Made by a program: the position numbers and the translations under genes | In this document: piece by piece, positions 1-6,899 of the stretch | How positions within the stretch are numbered: the stretch's first letter is position 1 | Layout of the letters: each line of letters starts with the position of its first letter | DNA from: Clostridium sp. | Lineage (GTDB): Bacteria; Bacillota; Clostridia; Lachnospirales; Lachnospiraceae | Length of the DNA stretch: 21,000 bases | Direction: 5' to 3' | NCBI GenBank assembly: GCA_004554205.1 | Contig: SFNH01000023.1 | Location: forward strand, 1 to 21,000 | The notes under the pieces: model-generated | The model's input: only the letters and a program-made list of their open reading frames with translations | Database searches by the model: none | Told to the model about the DNA's origin: nothing

Positions 1-131
1 AGATCACTGAAAAAATATTCCGTTCCCTTCGGCAGCCCGCAGATCGCCATCAGATTGATGATCTCGCTGGACGCCGCCTTCACGCTGGGATATTCCCTTG
101 CCAGAAGCTTCAGATATGTAAGATCCCGCAT
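1..131 (-). CDS. fbp: Fructose-1,6-bisphosphatase, class III (N-terminal fragment, cut by window edge)
   Basis: Only the first 43 codons lie in the window; the gene continues off the left edge. The start is ATG at 131-129, preceded by a GGGGAGGAA ribosome-binding site about 5 bases upstream. The peptide starts MRDLTYLKLLAREYP and continues with EIINL and LPKGTEYFFSD. From family knowledge this is the conserved N-terminus of class III fructose-bisphosphatases (B. subtilis Fbp type), Mn-dependent cytosolic gluconeogenic enzymes that hydrolyse fructose-1,6-bisphosphate to fructose-6-phosphate. The catalytic phosphoesterase part is outside the window, so identity rests on the N-terminal match alone. 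The gene diverges from the M23 peptidase gene, with promoters packed back to back in the 217-base gap. Confidence 0.82.
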   Translation of the reverse strand, partial: MRDLTYLKLLAREYPSVKAASSEIINLMAICGLPKGTEYFFSD

Positions 132-159
132 TATATTCCTCCCCCCGGTCGCTTTTCTT

Positions 160-189
160 TTGATTTTGGTACTCACAGTATACTATACT
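160..189 (+). promoter_or_regulatory. Candidate sigma-A promoter for the M23 peptidase gene
   Basis: TTGATT (160-165) and TATACT (184-189) with an 18-base spacer. It interleaves with the oppositely directed fbp promoter. If used, it gives a long leader of about 150 bases before the ATG at 349; I recognise no known riboswitch class in that leader. Confidence 0.4.
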
Positions 190-191
190 TT

Positions 192-220
192 TATATAAAT
201 GAAAAGTTGTAACTGTTCAA
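192..220 (-). promoter_or_regulatory. Candidate sigma-A promoter for fbp
   Basis: On the minus strand TTGAAC (220-215) is separated by 17 bases from TATATA (197-192). It lies about 60 bases upstream of the fbp start. Its -35 box overlaps the dispersed GTAACTGTTCA motif at 209-219. Not experimentally supported. Confidence 0.5.
209..219. repeat. Copy of the dispersed GTAAC(A/T)GTTCA motif
   Basis: The sequence GTAACTGTTCA sits between fbp and the M23 gene. It is the A/T-centre variant of the motif also seen near 4353, 5627, 6896, 13675 and 16211. The core AAC(A/T)GTT is quasi-palindromic. Confidence 0.55.
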
Positions 221-348
221 TGCTAAAGTTTTTTGCTTTTGTTCGGCGCGCGGGGCGATCAGGAAACTCAGCAAGCAGACGTCATACTTACGCGGCAGCG
301 CCCATACACTGATAGTAACCTTATCTCATGCTATGGGAGGTTTGTCTG

Positions 349-1461
349 ATGAGATTAAAGAAAGTATTAAAGGACGCCGCCTCTGTCTCGCGCGGCGTCC
401 TTTTTCTGATTGGAGCGGAGGTGGCAGTGCTCGGCTTTCTTCTGTTTGCCCTCATCTGCCCCTCGGTCCTGCGGAATCCGCCCGGCGCCGAGACAGCAGC
501 CAGCCCGTCAAACGCGAAAAAGTACATCAAATGGGTCGATTTTGACGTGACAAACGAAGCGCTGCGCCAGGCGCTCCGCTATGACGTGGACAGCTACACG
601 ACCGACCGGCATTACAACTGGATCGAGCTTCTGGCATATCTTGGAGCACGCTACGGCGGTGATTTTTCGCGTTACAGGGCAAAGGACATGGACGCACTGG
701 TGCAGAAGCTTAAAGACGGCGCGGACATGGCCACCCTGACCTGCGACATGAAATACTACAGTTATTATCTGGAAGCCTACACGGCCGTCCTGGGCGGCAT
801 GGTGGGGGTCTATGAAATCCAGATTCCCGATGAGACGACCGGGCAGCCGGCATGGGTCACCAAATATGGGCTGAAAGCCTTCTCCCCGATCGCGAAGAAT
901 TATCCCTACAACGATTTTGATGATTTCGGCACAGCGCGCAGCTACGGCTTCAAACGCCAGCACTTGGGCCATGACATGATGGGTCAGGTCGGCACTCCCG
1001 TCATCGCCGTGGAGTCCGGCTATGTGGAAGCCATCGGCTGGAATCAGTACGGGGGCTGGCGGCTGGGCATCCGCAGCTTCGACAAAAAGCGATATTACTA
1101 CTATGCCCATCTGCGGAAAAACTATCCCTACCACAAGACGCTCAAGGAGGGGAGCATCGTACAGGCAGGCGACGTCATCGGCTATCTCGGGCGAACCGGA
1201 TACAGCCGCACCGAAAACACAAACAATATCGACGACCCGCACCTGCACTTCGGGCTGCAGCTCATCTTCGATGAATCACAGAAAGAGGGGAATAATGAAA
1301 TCTGGATTGACTGCTATGAATTAGTCCGTTTCTTAAGACTCAACCGCTCGGAAACCATAAAGAATCAGGAGACGAAAGAATATTACCGGGTCTGGCAAAT
1401 GAAAGACCCCGCCATCCCTGGCGGGGCACATGAGCAGAACATCAACGCGCCTGCTTCTTAG
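349..1461 (+). CDS. Membrane-anchored M23 family metallopeptidase (LytM/endopeptidase type)
   Basis: Predicted protein of 370 residues. I chose ATG 349 because GGGAGG precedes it by 8 bases; an upstream in-frame ATG at 328 has no comparable site. One hydrophobic segment at about residues 14-40 should act as an N-terminal anchor or uncleaved signal. The M23 zinc-peptidase domain occupies about residues 190-330: HLGHD supplies the first His and Asp ligands, AHLR is the usual catalytic-His region, and DPHLHFGL carries the HxH ligand motif. M23 enzymes cut peptide crossbridges in peptidoglycan outside the cell, so a wall-remodelling role is likely. The middle region (about 45-185) is unassigned. 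The gene converges on a wall-binding protein gene 26 bases downstream. An intrinsic-terminator-like hairpin lies inside its first codons. Confidence 0.85.
   Translation: MRLKKVLKDAASVSRGVLFLIGAEVAVLGFLLFALICPSVLRNPPGAETAASPSNAKKYIKWVDFDVTNEALRQALRYDVDSYTTDRHYNWIELLAYLGARYGGDFSRYRAKDMDALVQKLKDGADMATLTCDMKYYSYYLEAYTAVLGGMVGVYEIQIPDETTGQPAWVTKYGLKAFSPIAKNYPYNDFDDFGTARSYGFKRQHLGHDMMGQVGTPVIAVESGYVEAIGWNQYGGWRLGIRSFDKKRYYYYAHLRKNYPYHKTLKEGSIVQAGDVIGYLGRTGYSRTENTNNIDDPHLHFGLQLIFDESQKEGNNEIWIDCYELVRFLRLNRSETIKNQETKEYYRVWQMKDPAIPGGAHEQNINAPAS
369..405 (+). terminator. Terminator-like hairpin inside the 5' end of the M23 gene
   Basis: AAAGGACGCCGC (369-380) and GCGGCGTCCTTT (392-403) form a perfect 12-bp inverted repeat around an 11-base loop, running into TTTTT (401-405). 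This is the shape of a Rho-independent terminator, yet it begins only 20 bases after the start codon and is translated. It may act as an attenuator, or be a coding coincidence. Confidence 0.4.
1407..1426. repeat. GC-rich hairpin at the 3' end of the M23 gene
   Basis: CCCCGCCA, a 4-base loop, then TGGCGGGG: a perfect 8-bp stem inside the last codons of the M23 gene, close to the convergent junction with the wall-binding gene. No T-run follows on either strand, so it is not a canonical terminator, but it could protect 3' ends or stall polymerase. Confidence 0.4.
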
Positions 1462-1487
1462 ATACCTATAGGAAAAATGTGTAGATG

Positions 1488-2462
1488 CTAGTCCGTCTTG
1501 GGCGAGCCGTCATCACCCACGATAAAGCCGTCCGGAGTGGTGGTGTTGCGCAGCATCTCTCCGGATTCCGCGCAATAATACTTTTTGCCCTCCCACTCAA
1601 TCCAGCCGGTTTTCATATAGCCGTCCGCATCGAAGAAATACCACTGACCCTTGATCTCTTCCCAGTTATTCTTCGTATAGCTTCCATCATCGTGCTGATA
1701 CCACCAGCGGTTGTCAGTCTGTTTCCAGGTTCCCTGCACCGGTATACCGCCTGCCTGGCCGGTACGAATGCGCTCGGCCTGCTCCGCATTGATGTAAACC
1801 GAAGGGGATATGCCCCACTCGCCTTTGTTGTTCTGGTTTATCTTGTTTACAGGGCGAACCTTTACATAGTAATCCCCTTCACGGGTAATAACGTCTTTCA
1901 GGTTATAATAGTTATTCGGTGTAGTAAAGAGCGTCACCCCCATCGCGGATCCGTTGCGATACACGCGCAGCTCATAGCTTCCCGCACCGCGCACAGCCTC
2001 CCATGTGGCATAGCCGTTGTCTCCCAGATCCACGTCCCCCTGGTCCGCTACCTGCTCCGCGAGGGAAGGCAACTTCACCGTCAGCTTCAACGTCTCAGAT
2101 AAATCCTGCTTCACCGCTTTCACATAGGTAGCGCCGGAGAGCTTCACCGCACTCGCAGTTGTCAGGGAAAAATAATATCCCTCCTCCGCCCGAAGGTAAA
2201 TGCTGATTTGCGGTATATCATCCTCTAACCACCCGGAGCCTTCATTTTCAATCTCATAAGTATCATAATGATATTTGCCGCCCTTTGTGGTCACGTCGAT
2301 CGTCTCATCGCCATAATCCGTCTCCGGCTCAATCTCTGATTTCACAGATACACTGATAGAACTGATCTTCTTTCTGGTCGCGCCCATCGCCGGAGTTGCC
2401 GCGAGAGCTGCAAGCAGCGCTGCCGCCGTCGCAAGCACCATCATTCTTTTATTAAACTTCAC
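1488..2462 (-). CDS. Secreted protein with cell-wall-binding (choline-binding-type) repeats
   Basis: Predicted protein of 324 residues. Translation starts at GTG 2462, with GGAGGA six bases upstream. Residues 1-27 form a signal peptide (KR near the N-terminus, an Ala/Leu-rich core, TPAMGA before the likely cut). Residues about 30-145 are unassigned and probably beta-rich. About 145-225 look like a fibronectin III-type fold (ATWEAVRGAGSYELRVYRNG). Residues about 245-310 contain aromatic/glycine repeats of the choline-binding/Cpl-7-like kind: WWYQHDDGSYTKNNW, WYFFDADGYMKTGW and KKYYCAESGEML. Such repeats anchor proteins non-covalently to wall polymers. No enzymatic domain is visible, so it may be an adhesin or wall-structure protein. 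It converges with the M23 peptidase gene, possibly a functional neighbour. Confidence 0.8.
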   Translation of the reverse strand: MKFNKRMMVLATAAALLAALAATPAMGATRKKISSISVSVKSEIEPETDYGDETIDVTTKGGKYHYDTYEIENEGSGWLEDDIPQISIYLRAEEGYYFSLTTASAVKLSGATYVKAVKQDLSETLKLTVKLPSLAEQVADQGDVDLGDNGYATWEAVRGAGSYELRVYRNGSAMGVTLFTTPNNYYNLKDVITREGDYYVKVRPVNKINQNNKGEWGISPSVYINAEQAERIRTGQAGGIPVQGTWKQTDNRWWYQHDDGSYTKNNWEEIKGQWYFFDADGYMKTGWIEWEGKKYYCAESGEMLRNTTTPDGFIVGDDGSPKTD

Positions 2463-2557
2463 AAGTATTCCTCCAATCTATCCCTCAGGCCTTTTATCTG
2501 TCTAAACAGTCATGTCTTCCAACGCAGACATCACCATATATAAAAGTCATTTTCTTC

Positions 2558-2586
2558 ACTCTAGTACATTGTTCCATGACTGTCAA
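2558..2586 (-). promoter_or_regulatory. Candidate sigma-A promoter for the wall-binding protein gene
   Basis: On the minus strand TTGACA (2586-2581), a 17-base spacer and TAGAGT (2563-2558). It lies about 100 bases upstream of the GTG start. The leader between them contains small inverted repeats (ATGTCT/AGACAT and CTGT/ACAG). Confidence 0.55.
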
Positions 2587-2625
2587 TAGACTTCCTTAAT
2601 TTGTAAACTTTCTTATGAAAAATTA

Positions 2626-2668
2626 AGAAAAAGGGAAATCGCAGATACAACCTGCAGGATTTCCCTTT
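2626..2668 (-). terminator. Rho-independent terminator of rny
   Basis: AAAGGGAAATC (2630-2640) pairs with GATTTCCCTTT (2658-2668). On the minus strand the right arm runs into TTTTTCTT. It lies 32 bases past the rny stop codon. The interior can extend the stem with GCAG/CTGC. Confidence 0.8.
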
Positions 2669-2700
2669 CTCTTAACATAACTTTGGTACTGTCTCCGAAC

Positions 2701-4245
2701 TTATTTCGCAAAATCGGTCACGCGGGATTCCCGGATCACATTGACCTTGATCTGTCCCGGATATTCCAGCTCATCCTCAATACGCTTGGATATCTCTCTT
2801 GCCAGAAGCACCATGTCATCATCGCTCACCTGATCCGGGATCACCATGATTCTGACCTCACGGCCTGCCTGGATTGCAAAAGATTTGTCCACTCCCTTAA
2901 AGGCATTTGTAATCTCCTCAAGCTGCTTTAAGCGGTTCGTGTATGCCTCCAAAGTCTCACGTCTCGCACCGGGCCTTGCCGCGGAAATCGTGTCTGCGGC
3001 CTGAACGAGGCACGGAATAAGACCCTGCGGCTCGACATCGCCGTGATGGGACTCCACCGCATTGATAACGGTTGCGGACTCCTTGTATTTTCTGCAAAGA
3101 TCCGAACCGATCTGGACATGGGAACCCTCCATCTCATGGTCGATGGATTTCCCGATATCATGTAACAAGCCGGCGCGTTTCGCCATGCGGACATCCGCGC
3201 CAACCTCTGCTGCCAGAAGACCCGCAAGATGAGCCACCTCGATGGAATGCTTCAAGGCGTTCTGCCCGTAGCTGGTTCTGAATTTCATCCTGCCGAGAAG
3301 TTTCACAAGCTCCGGGTGAATGCCGTGGATGCCGACCTCCAGGATCGCAGCCTCGCCTTCCTCGCGCATATTTGCTTCCACTTCTCTCTGCGCTTTCTCC
3401 ACCGTCTCCTCAATTCTGGCCGGATGGATACGCCCATCCACGATCAGGCGTTCCAGAGCGATCCTCGCAACCTCACGCCGGATCGGGTCAAACCCCGACA
3501 GCACCACTGCCTCCGGGGTATCGTCAATAATGAGTTCAACGCCGGTCAGGGTCTCCAGAGTGCGGATATTGCGTCCCTCCCGCCCGATAATACGACCTTT
3601 CATCTCATCGCTGGGAAGCTGTACCACCGATACCGTGGTCTCAGCCACATGATCCGCCGCACATCTCTGGATGGCGGTAACCACATAATCTCTCGCCTTC
3701 TTATCCGCTTCTTCTTTTGCCTTGCTTTCCAGTTCCTTGATCATCTTGGCAGTGTCATGCTTGACATCCGCCTCAACTGATCTTAACAGATACTCTTTTG
3801 CCTGTTCGGAGGTTAAACCGGAGATTCGCTCCAATTCCTGTATCCCTTTCTCACGCAATGCCTCTGCCTCGGCATTCTTCCTGTTCAGGGCTTCCTCCCG
3901 GGATGCAATCGCAGCTTCCCGCTTTTCCATGCTTTCTGCTTTCTTGTCTAAATTCTCTTCCTTACTCAATACGCGCCGCTCATAGCGCTGAAGTTCAGCT
4001 CTTCTTTCTTTCGTCTCTTTATCCAGCTCATTCTTAGTCTTTAAAGACTCTTCCTTCGCCTCCAGGAGAGCTTCTCGCTTCTTTGTCTCTGCCGTCTTTA
4101 ACGCTTCATCTATTATTTCCCTGGCTTTTTCCTCTGCGGATCCAATCTTACTCTCGTAAGTTTTCTTCCGATAGGTTGTCGCAATTCCCCAGGTAATAGG
4201 CGCCACAACACACAGTGTTATCACAACTGCTATTATCGTTGACAC
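2701..4245 (-). CDS. rny: Ribonuclease Y
   Basis: Predicted protein of 514 residues, the normal length for the family. The GTG start at 4245 follows AAGGAGG by about 7 bases. Residues 1-22 are a transmembrane anchor. About 28-185 is a long charged coiled coil. A KH RNA-binding domain follows (GRIIGREGRNIR at about 217-228), and then an HD phosphohydrolase domain with LLHDIGK at about 361-366 and ESHHGDVEP further on. RNase Y is the membrane-bound endoribonuclease that starts mRNA decay and processing in many Firmicutes. The gene lies directly downstream of recA on the same strand, but has its own promoter and terminator. All key motifs are intact. Confidence 0.97.
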   Translation of the reverse strand: MSTIIAVVITLCVVAPITWGIATTYRKKTYESKIGSAEEKAREIIDEALKTAETKKREALLEAKEESLKTKNELDKETKERRAELQRYERRVLSKEENLDKKAESMEKREAAIASREEALNRKNAEAEALREKGIQELERISGLTSEQAKEYLLRSVEADVKHDTAKMIKELESKAKEEADKKARDYVVTAIQRCAADHVAETTVSVVQLPSDEMKGRIIGREGRNIRTLETLTGVELIIDDTPEAVVLSGFDPIRREVARIALERLIVDGRIHPARIEETVEKAQREVEANMREEGEAAILEVGIHGIHPELVKLLGRMKFRTSYGQNALKHSIEVAHLAGLLAAEVGADVRMAKRAGLLHDIGKSIDHEMEGSHVQIGSDLCRKYKESATVINAVESHHGDVEPQGLIPCLVQAADTISAARPGARRETLEAYTNRLKQLEEITNAFKGVDKSFAIQAGREVRIMVIPDQVSDDDMVLLAREISKRIEDELEYPGQIKVNVIRESRVTDFAK

Positions 4246-4294
4246 AGGAGCACCTCCTTATTTCATTTTCATTGTACAAGTATACAATACTACA

Positions 4295-4323
4295 ATTTTA
4301 AACTGTTTTACACATTATGTCAA
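4295..4323 (-). promoter_or_regulatory. Sigma-A promoter for rny
   Basis: On the minus strand TTGACA (4323-4318), a 17-base spacer and TAAAAT (4300-4295). It is about 50 bases upstream of the GTG start of rny. This is a good match to consensus and makes rny independent of recA transcription. Confidence 0.65.
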
Positions 4324-4351
4324 GTATAACTGTGAATGTTGTGAACAAACT

Positions 4352-4364
4352 GGTAACAGTTCAG
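4352..4364. repeat. Copy of the dispersed GTAAC(A/T)GTTCAG motif
   Basis: GGTAACAGTTCAG in the recA-rny gap. A partial partner, AACTGT, lies at 4328-4333 and can pair with ACAGTT in the motif. The 205-base gap holds no gene I can support apart from the rny promoter. Confidence 0.6.
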
Positions 4365-4450
4365 CCATGCGGCTCACCTCGTGCCCGCTACTCCCAGCCG
4401 CCAGGTTCCGGAAAGACAGCCCGCGTGACACGCTGTGCTCCCGAACTCTC

Positions 4451-5518
4451 CTATTCCTGCGTGCCTTCTGAAGCGTCCTTTGCTAAAGCCCCGGCAGAGG
4501 CCGGCTCGGAGCCGGGCGCGCCGCCCTGCAGGCCATAGCTTTCCCGCACCTTCCGCTCGATCTCGGCGCATGCCTCCGGGTGCTCTTTCAGATAGATCTT
4601 CGCATTCTCGCGGCCCTGTCCGATCTTCGCGTCACCGTACGCATACCACGCGCCGCTCTTATCTACAACGCCGCACTTCACACCCAGATCGAGGATATCC
4701 CCCTCTGTGGAGATTCCCTTTCCGAACATGATGTCAAACTCCGCCTCCTTAAATGGCGGAGCAATCTTGTTTTTCACAATTCTCACGCGGACGTGGTTTC
4801 CGATCACCTCGCCGCCCTGCTTGATCGACTCCAATCTGCGCACATCGAGGCGCACCGATGCGTAGAACTTTAACGCCCGGCCGCCGGTGGTAGTCTCCGA
4901 GCTCCCGTACGACACGCCGACCTTCTCGCGGAGCTGGTTGATAAAGATCACGCAGCAGTTGGACTTGCTGATAATGGCGGTCAGCTTCCGCAGCGCCTGG
5001 GACATCAGGCGCGCCTGCAGACCAACATGGGTGTCCCCCATCTCGCCGTCGATCTCCGCCTTCGGCACCAGCGCCGCCACGGAATCGACGATCACGATAT
5101 CCACCGCGCCGGAGCGCACCATCATCTCAGCGATCTCGAGCGCCTGCTCGCCGTTGTCCGGCTGGGAAATATAGAGGTTGTCAATGTCCACGCCGATATT
5201 CTTCGCATAGACCGGGTCGAGCGCATGCTCCGCATCGATAAATCCCGCGATACCGCCCCGCTTCTGCACCTCCGATACCATGTGGAGCGCCACCGTAGTC
5301 TTACCGCTGGACTCCGGCCCGTAAATCTCGATCACACGCCCCTTAGGCACGCCGCCCAGCCCCAGCGCGATGTCCAGGCTGATGGAGCCGGTCGGCACCG
5401 TCTCAATGTTCATATTTGCGCCGGAATCTCCCAGCTTCATGATGGAGCCCTTCCCATATGATTTCTCAATCTGGGTGATGGCATTATCTAATGCTTTTAA
5501 CTTCTCTTCCTTATTCAT
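4451..5518 (-). CDS. recA: Recombinase RecA
   Basis: Predicted protein of 355 residues. The ATG at 5518 is chosen because GGAGG precedes it by 5 bases; a longer in-frame reading from a TTG at 5530 would place that ribosome site inside the gene. The Walker A motif GPESSGKT is at about residues 67-74. FIDAEHALDP carries the catalytic Glu, VIVDSVAAL is Walker B, and NQLREKVGV and ETTTGGRALKFYAS are the conserved core segments after it. The C-terminal tail (about 330-355) is Gly/Ala/Glu-rich and variable, as is usual. RecA forms ATP-dependent filaments on single-stranded DNA, drives strand exchange and triggers LexA self-cleavage. A LexA box sits just upstream. No recX gene follows. Confidence 0.98.
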   Translation of the reverse strand: MNKEEKLKALDNAITQIEKSYGKGSIMKLGDSGANMNIETVPTGSISLDIALGLGGVPKGRVIEIYGPESSGKTTVALHMVSEVQKRGGIAGFIDAEHALDPVYAKNIGVDIDNLYISQPDNGEQALEIAEMMVRSGAVDIVIVDSVAALVPKAEIDGEMGDTHVGLQARLMSQALRKLTAIISKSNCCVIFINQLREKVGVSYGSSETTTGGRALKFYASVRLDVRRLESIKQGGEVIGNHVRVRIVKNKIAPPFKEAEFDIMFGKGISTEGDILDLGVKCGVVDKSGAWYAYGDAKIGQGRENAKIYLKEHPEACAEIERKVRESYGLQGGAPGSEPASAGALAKDASEGTQE

Positions 5519-5532
5519 AGCGTCCTCCAAAC

Positions 5533-5544
5533 GAACAGATGTTC
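5533..5544. promoter_or_regulatory. LexA (SOS/Cheo) box of recA
   Basis: GAACAGATGTTC, with perfect GAAC/GTTC half sites, preceded by C, so it matches the Gram-positive SOS consensus CGAACRNRYGTTY. It lies between the recA -10 box and the GGAGG at 5528-5524, covering the start of the transcript. This is the expected place for LexA repression of recA. Confidence 0.9.
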
Positions 5545-5556
5545 TTATTCCTTTTT

Positions 5557-5585
5557 ATCATAGTATAATTTTTCCAAAATGTCAA
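5557..5585 (-). promoter_or_regulatory. Sigma-A promoter of recA
   Basis: On the minus strand TTGACA (5585-5580), exactly 17 bases, then TATGAT (5562-5557). The LexA box starts 12 bases downstream of the -10 box. The predicted leader is only about 30 bases. Confidence 0.8.
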
Positions 5586-5626
5586 CTTATTTTTTGACCA
5601 TGCTGCTGACTTCATGACCATCTTTC

Positions 5627-5658
5627 GTAACAGTTCAGGTATGCGGCCAAACTGTTAC
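5627..5658. repeat. Inverted pair of the dispersed GTAACAGTT motif
   Basis: GTAACAGTT (5627-5635) and AACTGTTAC (5650-5658) form a perfect 9-bp inverted repeat around a 14-base loop. The left arm continues as GTAACAGTTCAG, the form seen elsewhere. It looks like a minimal element built from two motif ends. Confidence 0.7.
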
Positions 5659-5781
5659 CATCTGTCTGCAATATACGCATCCGGGATTCTGGCGATATGC
5701 CGGATATCGGGCTGAACAGCCCGTGAATTGCATGATTACTATAACACAGGCGCCGCGCGCTGTCAAGAAGCGAAGAAAAAG

Positions 5782-5808
5782 CCCTGTGCCGTGATGGGGG
5801 ACACAGGG
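5782..5808. terminator. Orphan terminator-like hairpin
   Basis: CCCTGTG (5782-5788) and CACAGGG (5802-5808) with a 13-base loop. On the minus strand it is followed by C then TTTTTCTTC; on the plus strand by ATCATTCTTTT. There is no gene directly upstream for it to end on either strand, so it may be a remnant or belong to a small unrecognised transcript. Confidence 0.4.
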
Positions 5809-5858
5809 ATCATTCTTTTAGGAATCCGGTTTCAAAAAAGGATTAAGGAGTTCAGTAA

Positions 5859-5887
5859 TTGTATCTCTTTGATGGTTTTAGTATAGC
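5859..5887 (+). promoter_or_regulatory. Weak promoter candidate for the subtilase gene
   Basis: TTGTAT (5859-5864), a 17-base spacer and TATAGC (5882-5887), about 130 bases upstream of the GTG start. Only a moderate match. Confidence 0.25.
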
Positions 5888-6014
5888 ACACCTTCCCGGA
5901 AAAAGTGTGTAGATTGTTTAAATAGATTCTGAAGAAATTATTAAGATTCCCCCCGTCAATCTGCCCTGCTTTTCAGAATACCTTATTAGTAAAACACAGA
6001 GAAAAGGATACGCT

Positions 6015-6899
6015 GTGAATCGTGCAAGAACCGAGATTCATGGGAATAATACCCACGGCCTCACCGGCAGGGGGATCGGGGTCGCTGTGCTTGACACCGG
6101 CTGTTTTCCCCATGAAGATCTGAGTGATAGAATCGCTGCCTTCCGCGATATGGTGAAACGCCACCCGGAGCCCTATGACGATAACGGCCATGGCACCCAT
6201 GTGTGCGGCATCATCGGCGGAAGCGGCATTGCCGGGAACGGACGGTACTGCGGCATCGCGCCGGGCTGCCATCTGATTCCCGTAAAAGTCCTCGACAAGC
6301 AGGGCAATGGTTATGCTTCCGATGTGCTCTCCGGTCTGCGCTGGGTCCGCGAGCAGCAGTCCGCGTACAATATCCGCATTGTCAATATCTCCGTCGGCTC
6401 CTTCTCCCGCAAAAATATGGGGGAGAATTCCGCCCTGGTCCGCGGCGTGAACGAAACCTGGGATGCCGGGCTTGTCGTCGTAGTCGCCGCCGGAAATATG
6501 GGGCCGAAGGACGGCACCATCACTACTCCGGGCATCAGTCGCAAGGTCATCACCGTCGGCTGCTCCGATGACTACAAGGAGGTCAATGTGATGGGGAGCC
6601 GGATGATCGACTATTCCGGCAGGGGACCGACCGGCTCCTGCATCTGCAAGCCGGACATTGTCGCGCCCGGCGCGTCCATCATAAGCTGCTCCAACCACAG
6701 GGGAAAATACACCTGCAAAAGCGGCACCAGCATGGCAACGCCCCTCGTGTCGGGAGCGCTGGCGCTCCTGTTGGAAAAAAAGCCGGGGATGAGCAACCGG
6801 GATGTGAAGCTTCTGCTCAGGGAACGCGCTGTCGATATGGGTCTGCCGAGGAATCAGCAGGGCTGGGGAATTCTTGATATAGGGGAACTGCTCCGGTAA
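6015..6899 (+). CDS. Leaderless subtilisin-like serine peptidase (S8 family)
   Basis: Predicted protein of 294 residues. It starts at GTG 6015 after AAAAGGAT; the reading frame stays open upstream to 5922 but offers no better start. The catalytic triad is complete: Asp27 in VAVLDTG, His59 in NGHGTH and Ser239 in SGTSMATP. The oxyanion Asn161 lies in VAAGN. The catalytic domain begins within 20 residues of the N-terminus, so there is neither signal peptide nor inhibitory propeptide. This points to a cytosolic enzyme of the AprX/intracellular-subtilisin kind; the substrate is unknown. Nine cysteines, several near the active site (Cys30, Cys64), are many for this family. The stop codon lies inside a copy of the dispersed GTAACAGTTCAG motif. 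Confidence 0.9.
   Translation: MNRARTEIHGNNTHGLTGRGIGVAVLDTGCFPHEDLSDRIAAFRDMVKRHPEPYDDNGHGTHVCGIIGGSGIAGNGRYCGIAPGCHLIPVKVLDKQGNGYASDVLSGLRWVREQQSAYNIRIVNISVGSFSRKNMGENSALVRGVNETWDAGLVVVVAAGNMGPKDGTITTPGISRKVITVGCSDDYKEVNVMGSRMIDYSGRGPTGSCICKPDIVAPGASIISCSNHRGKYTCKSGTSMATPLVSGALALLLEKKPGMSNRDVKLLLRERAVDMGLPRNQQGWGILDIGELLR

Larger units (their letters stand above)
5586..6014. other. Gene-free stretch between the recA promoter and the subtilase gene
   Basis: I see no convincing gene in these 429 bases. They hold an inverted pair of the dispersed motif (5627-5658), a small hairpin CGGGCTG-AA-CAGCCCG (5708-5723), a terminator-like hairpin (5782-5808) and a weak plus-strand promoter candidate (5859-5887). 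The density of hairpins suggests accumulated repeat elements rather than a regulatory leader. Confidence 0.5.

Noticed and set aside
196..348. Riboswitch in the long leader of the M23 peptidase gene
   Set aside because: I looked for c-di-AMP (ydaO-type) and c-di-GMP signatures and saw none; only the intragenic hairpin is clear.
508..1248. Minus-strand open frame opposite the M23 peptidase gene
   Set aside because: It is the antisense shadow of a clear M23 domain, with no ribosome site or family match.
4374..4571. Possible small protein or recX remnant between recA and rny (minus strand)
   Set aside because: The Arg/Gly/Ala-rich translation overlaps recA in another frame and has no RecX-like features.
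1471..5914. Near-identical short strings GGAAAAATGTGTAGAT (near 1471) and GGAAAAAGTGTGTAGAT (near 5898)
   Set aside because: Only two copies, differing by an inserted base, AT-rich and without shared flanks; probably chance.
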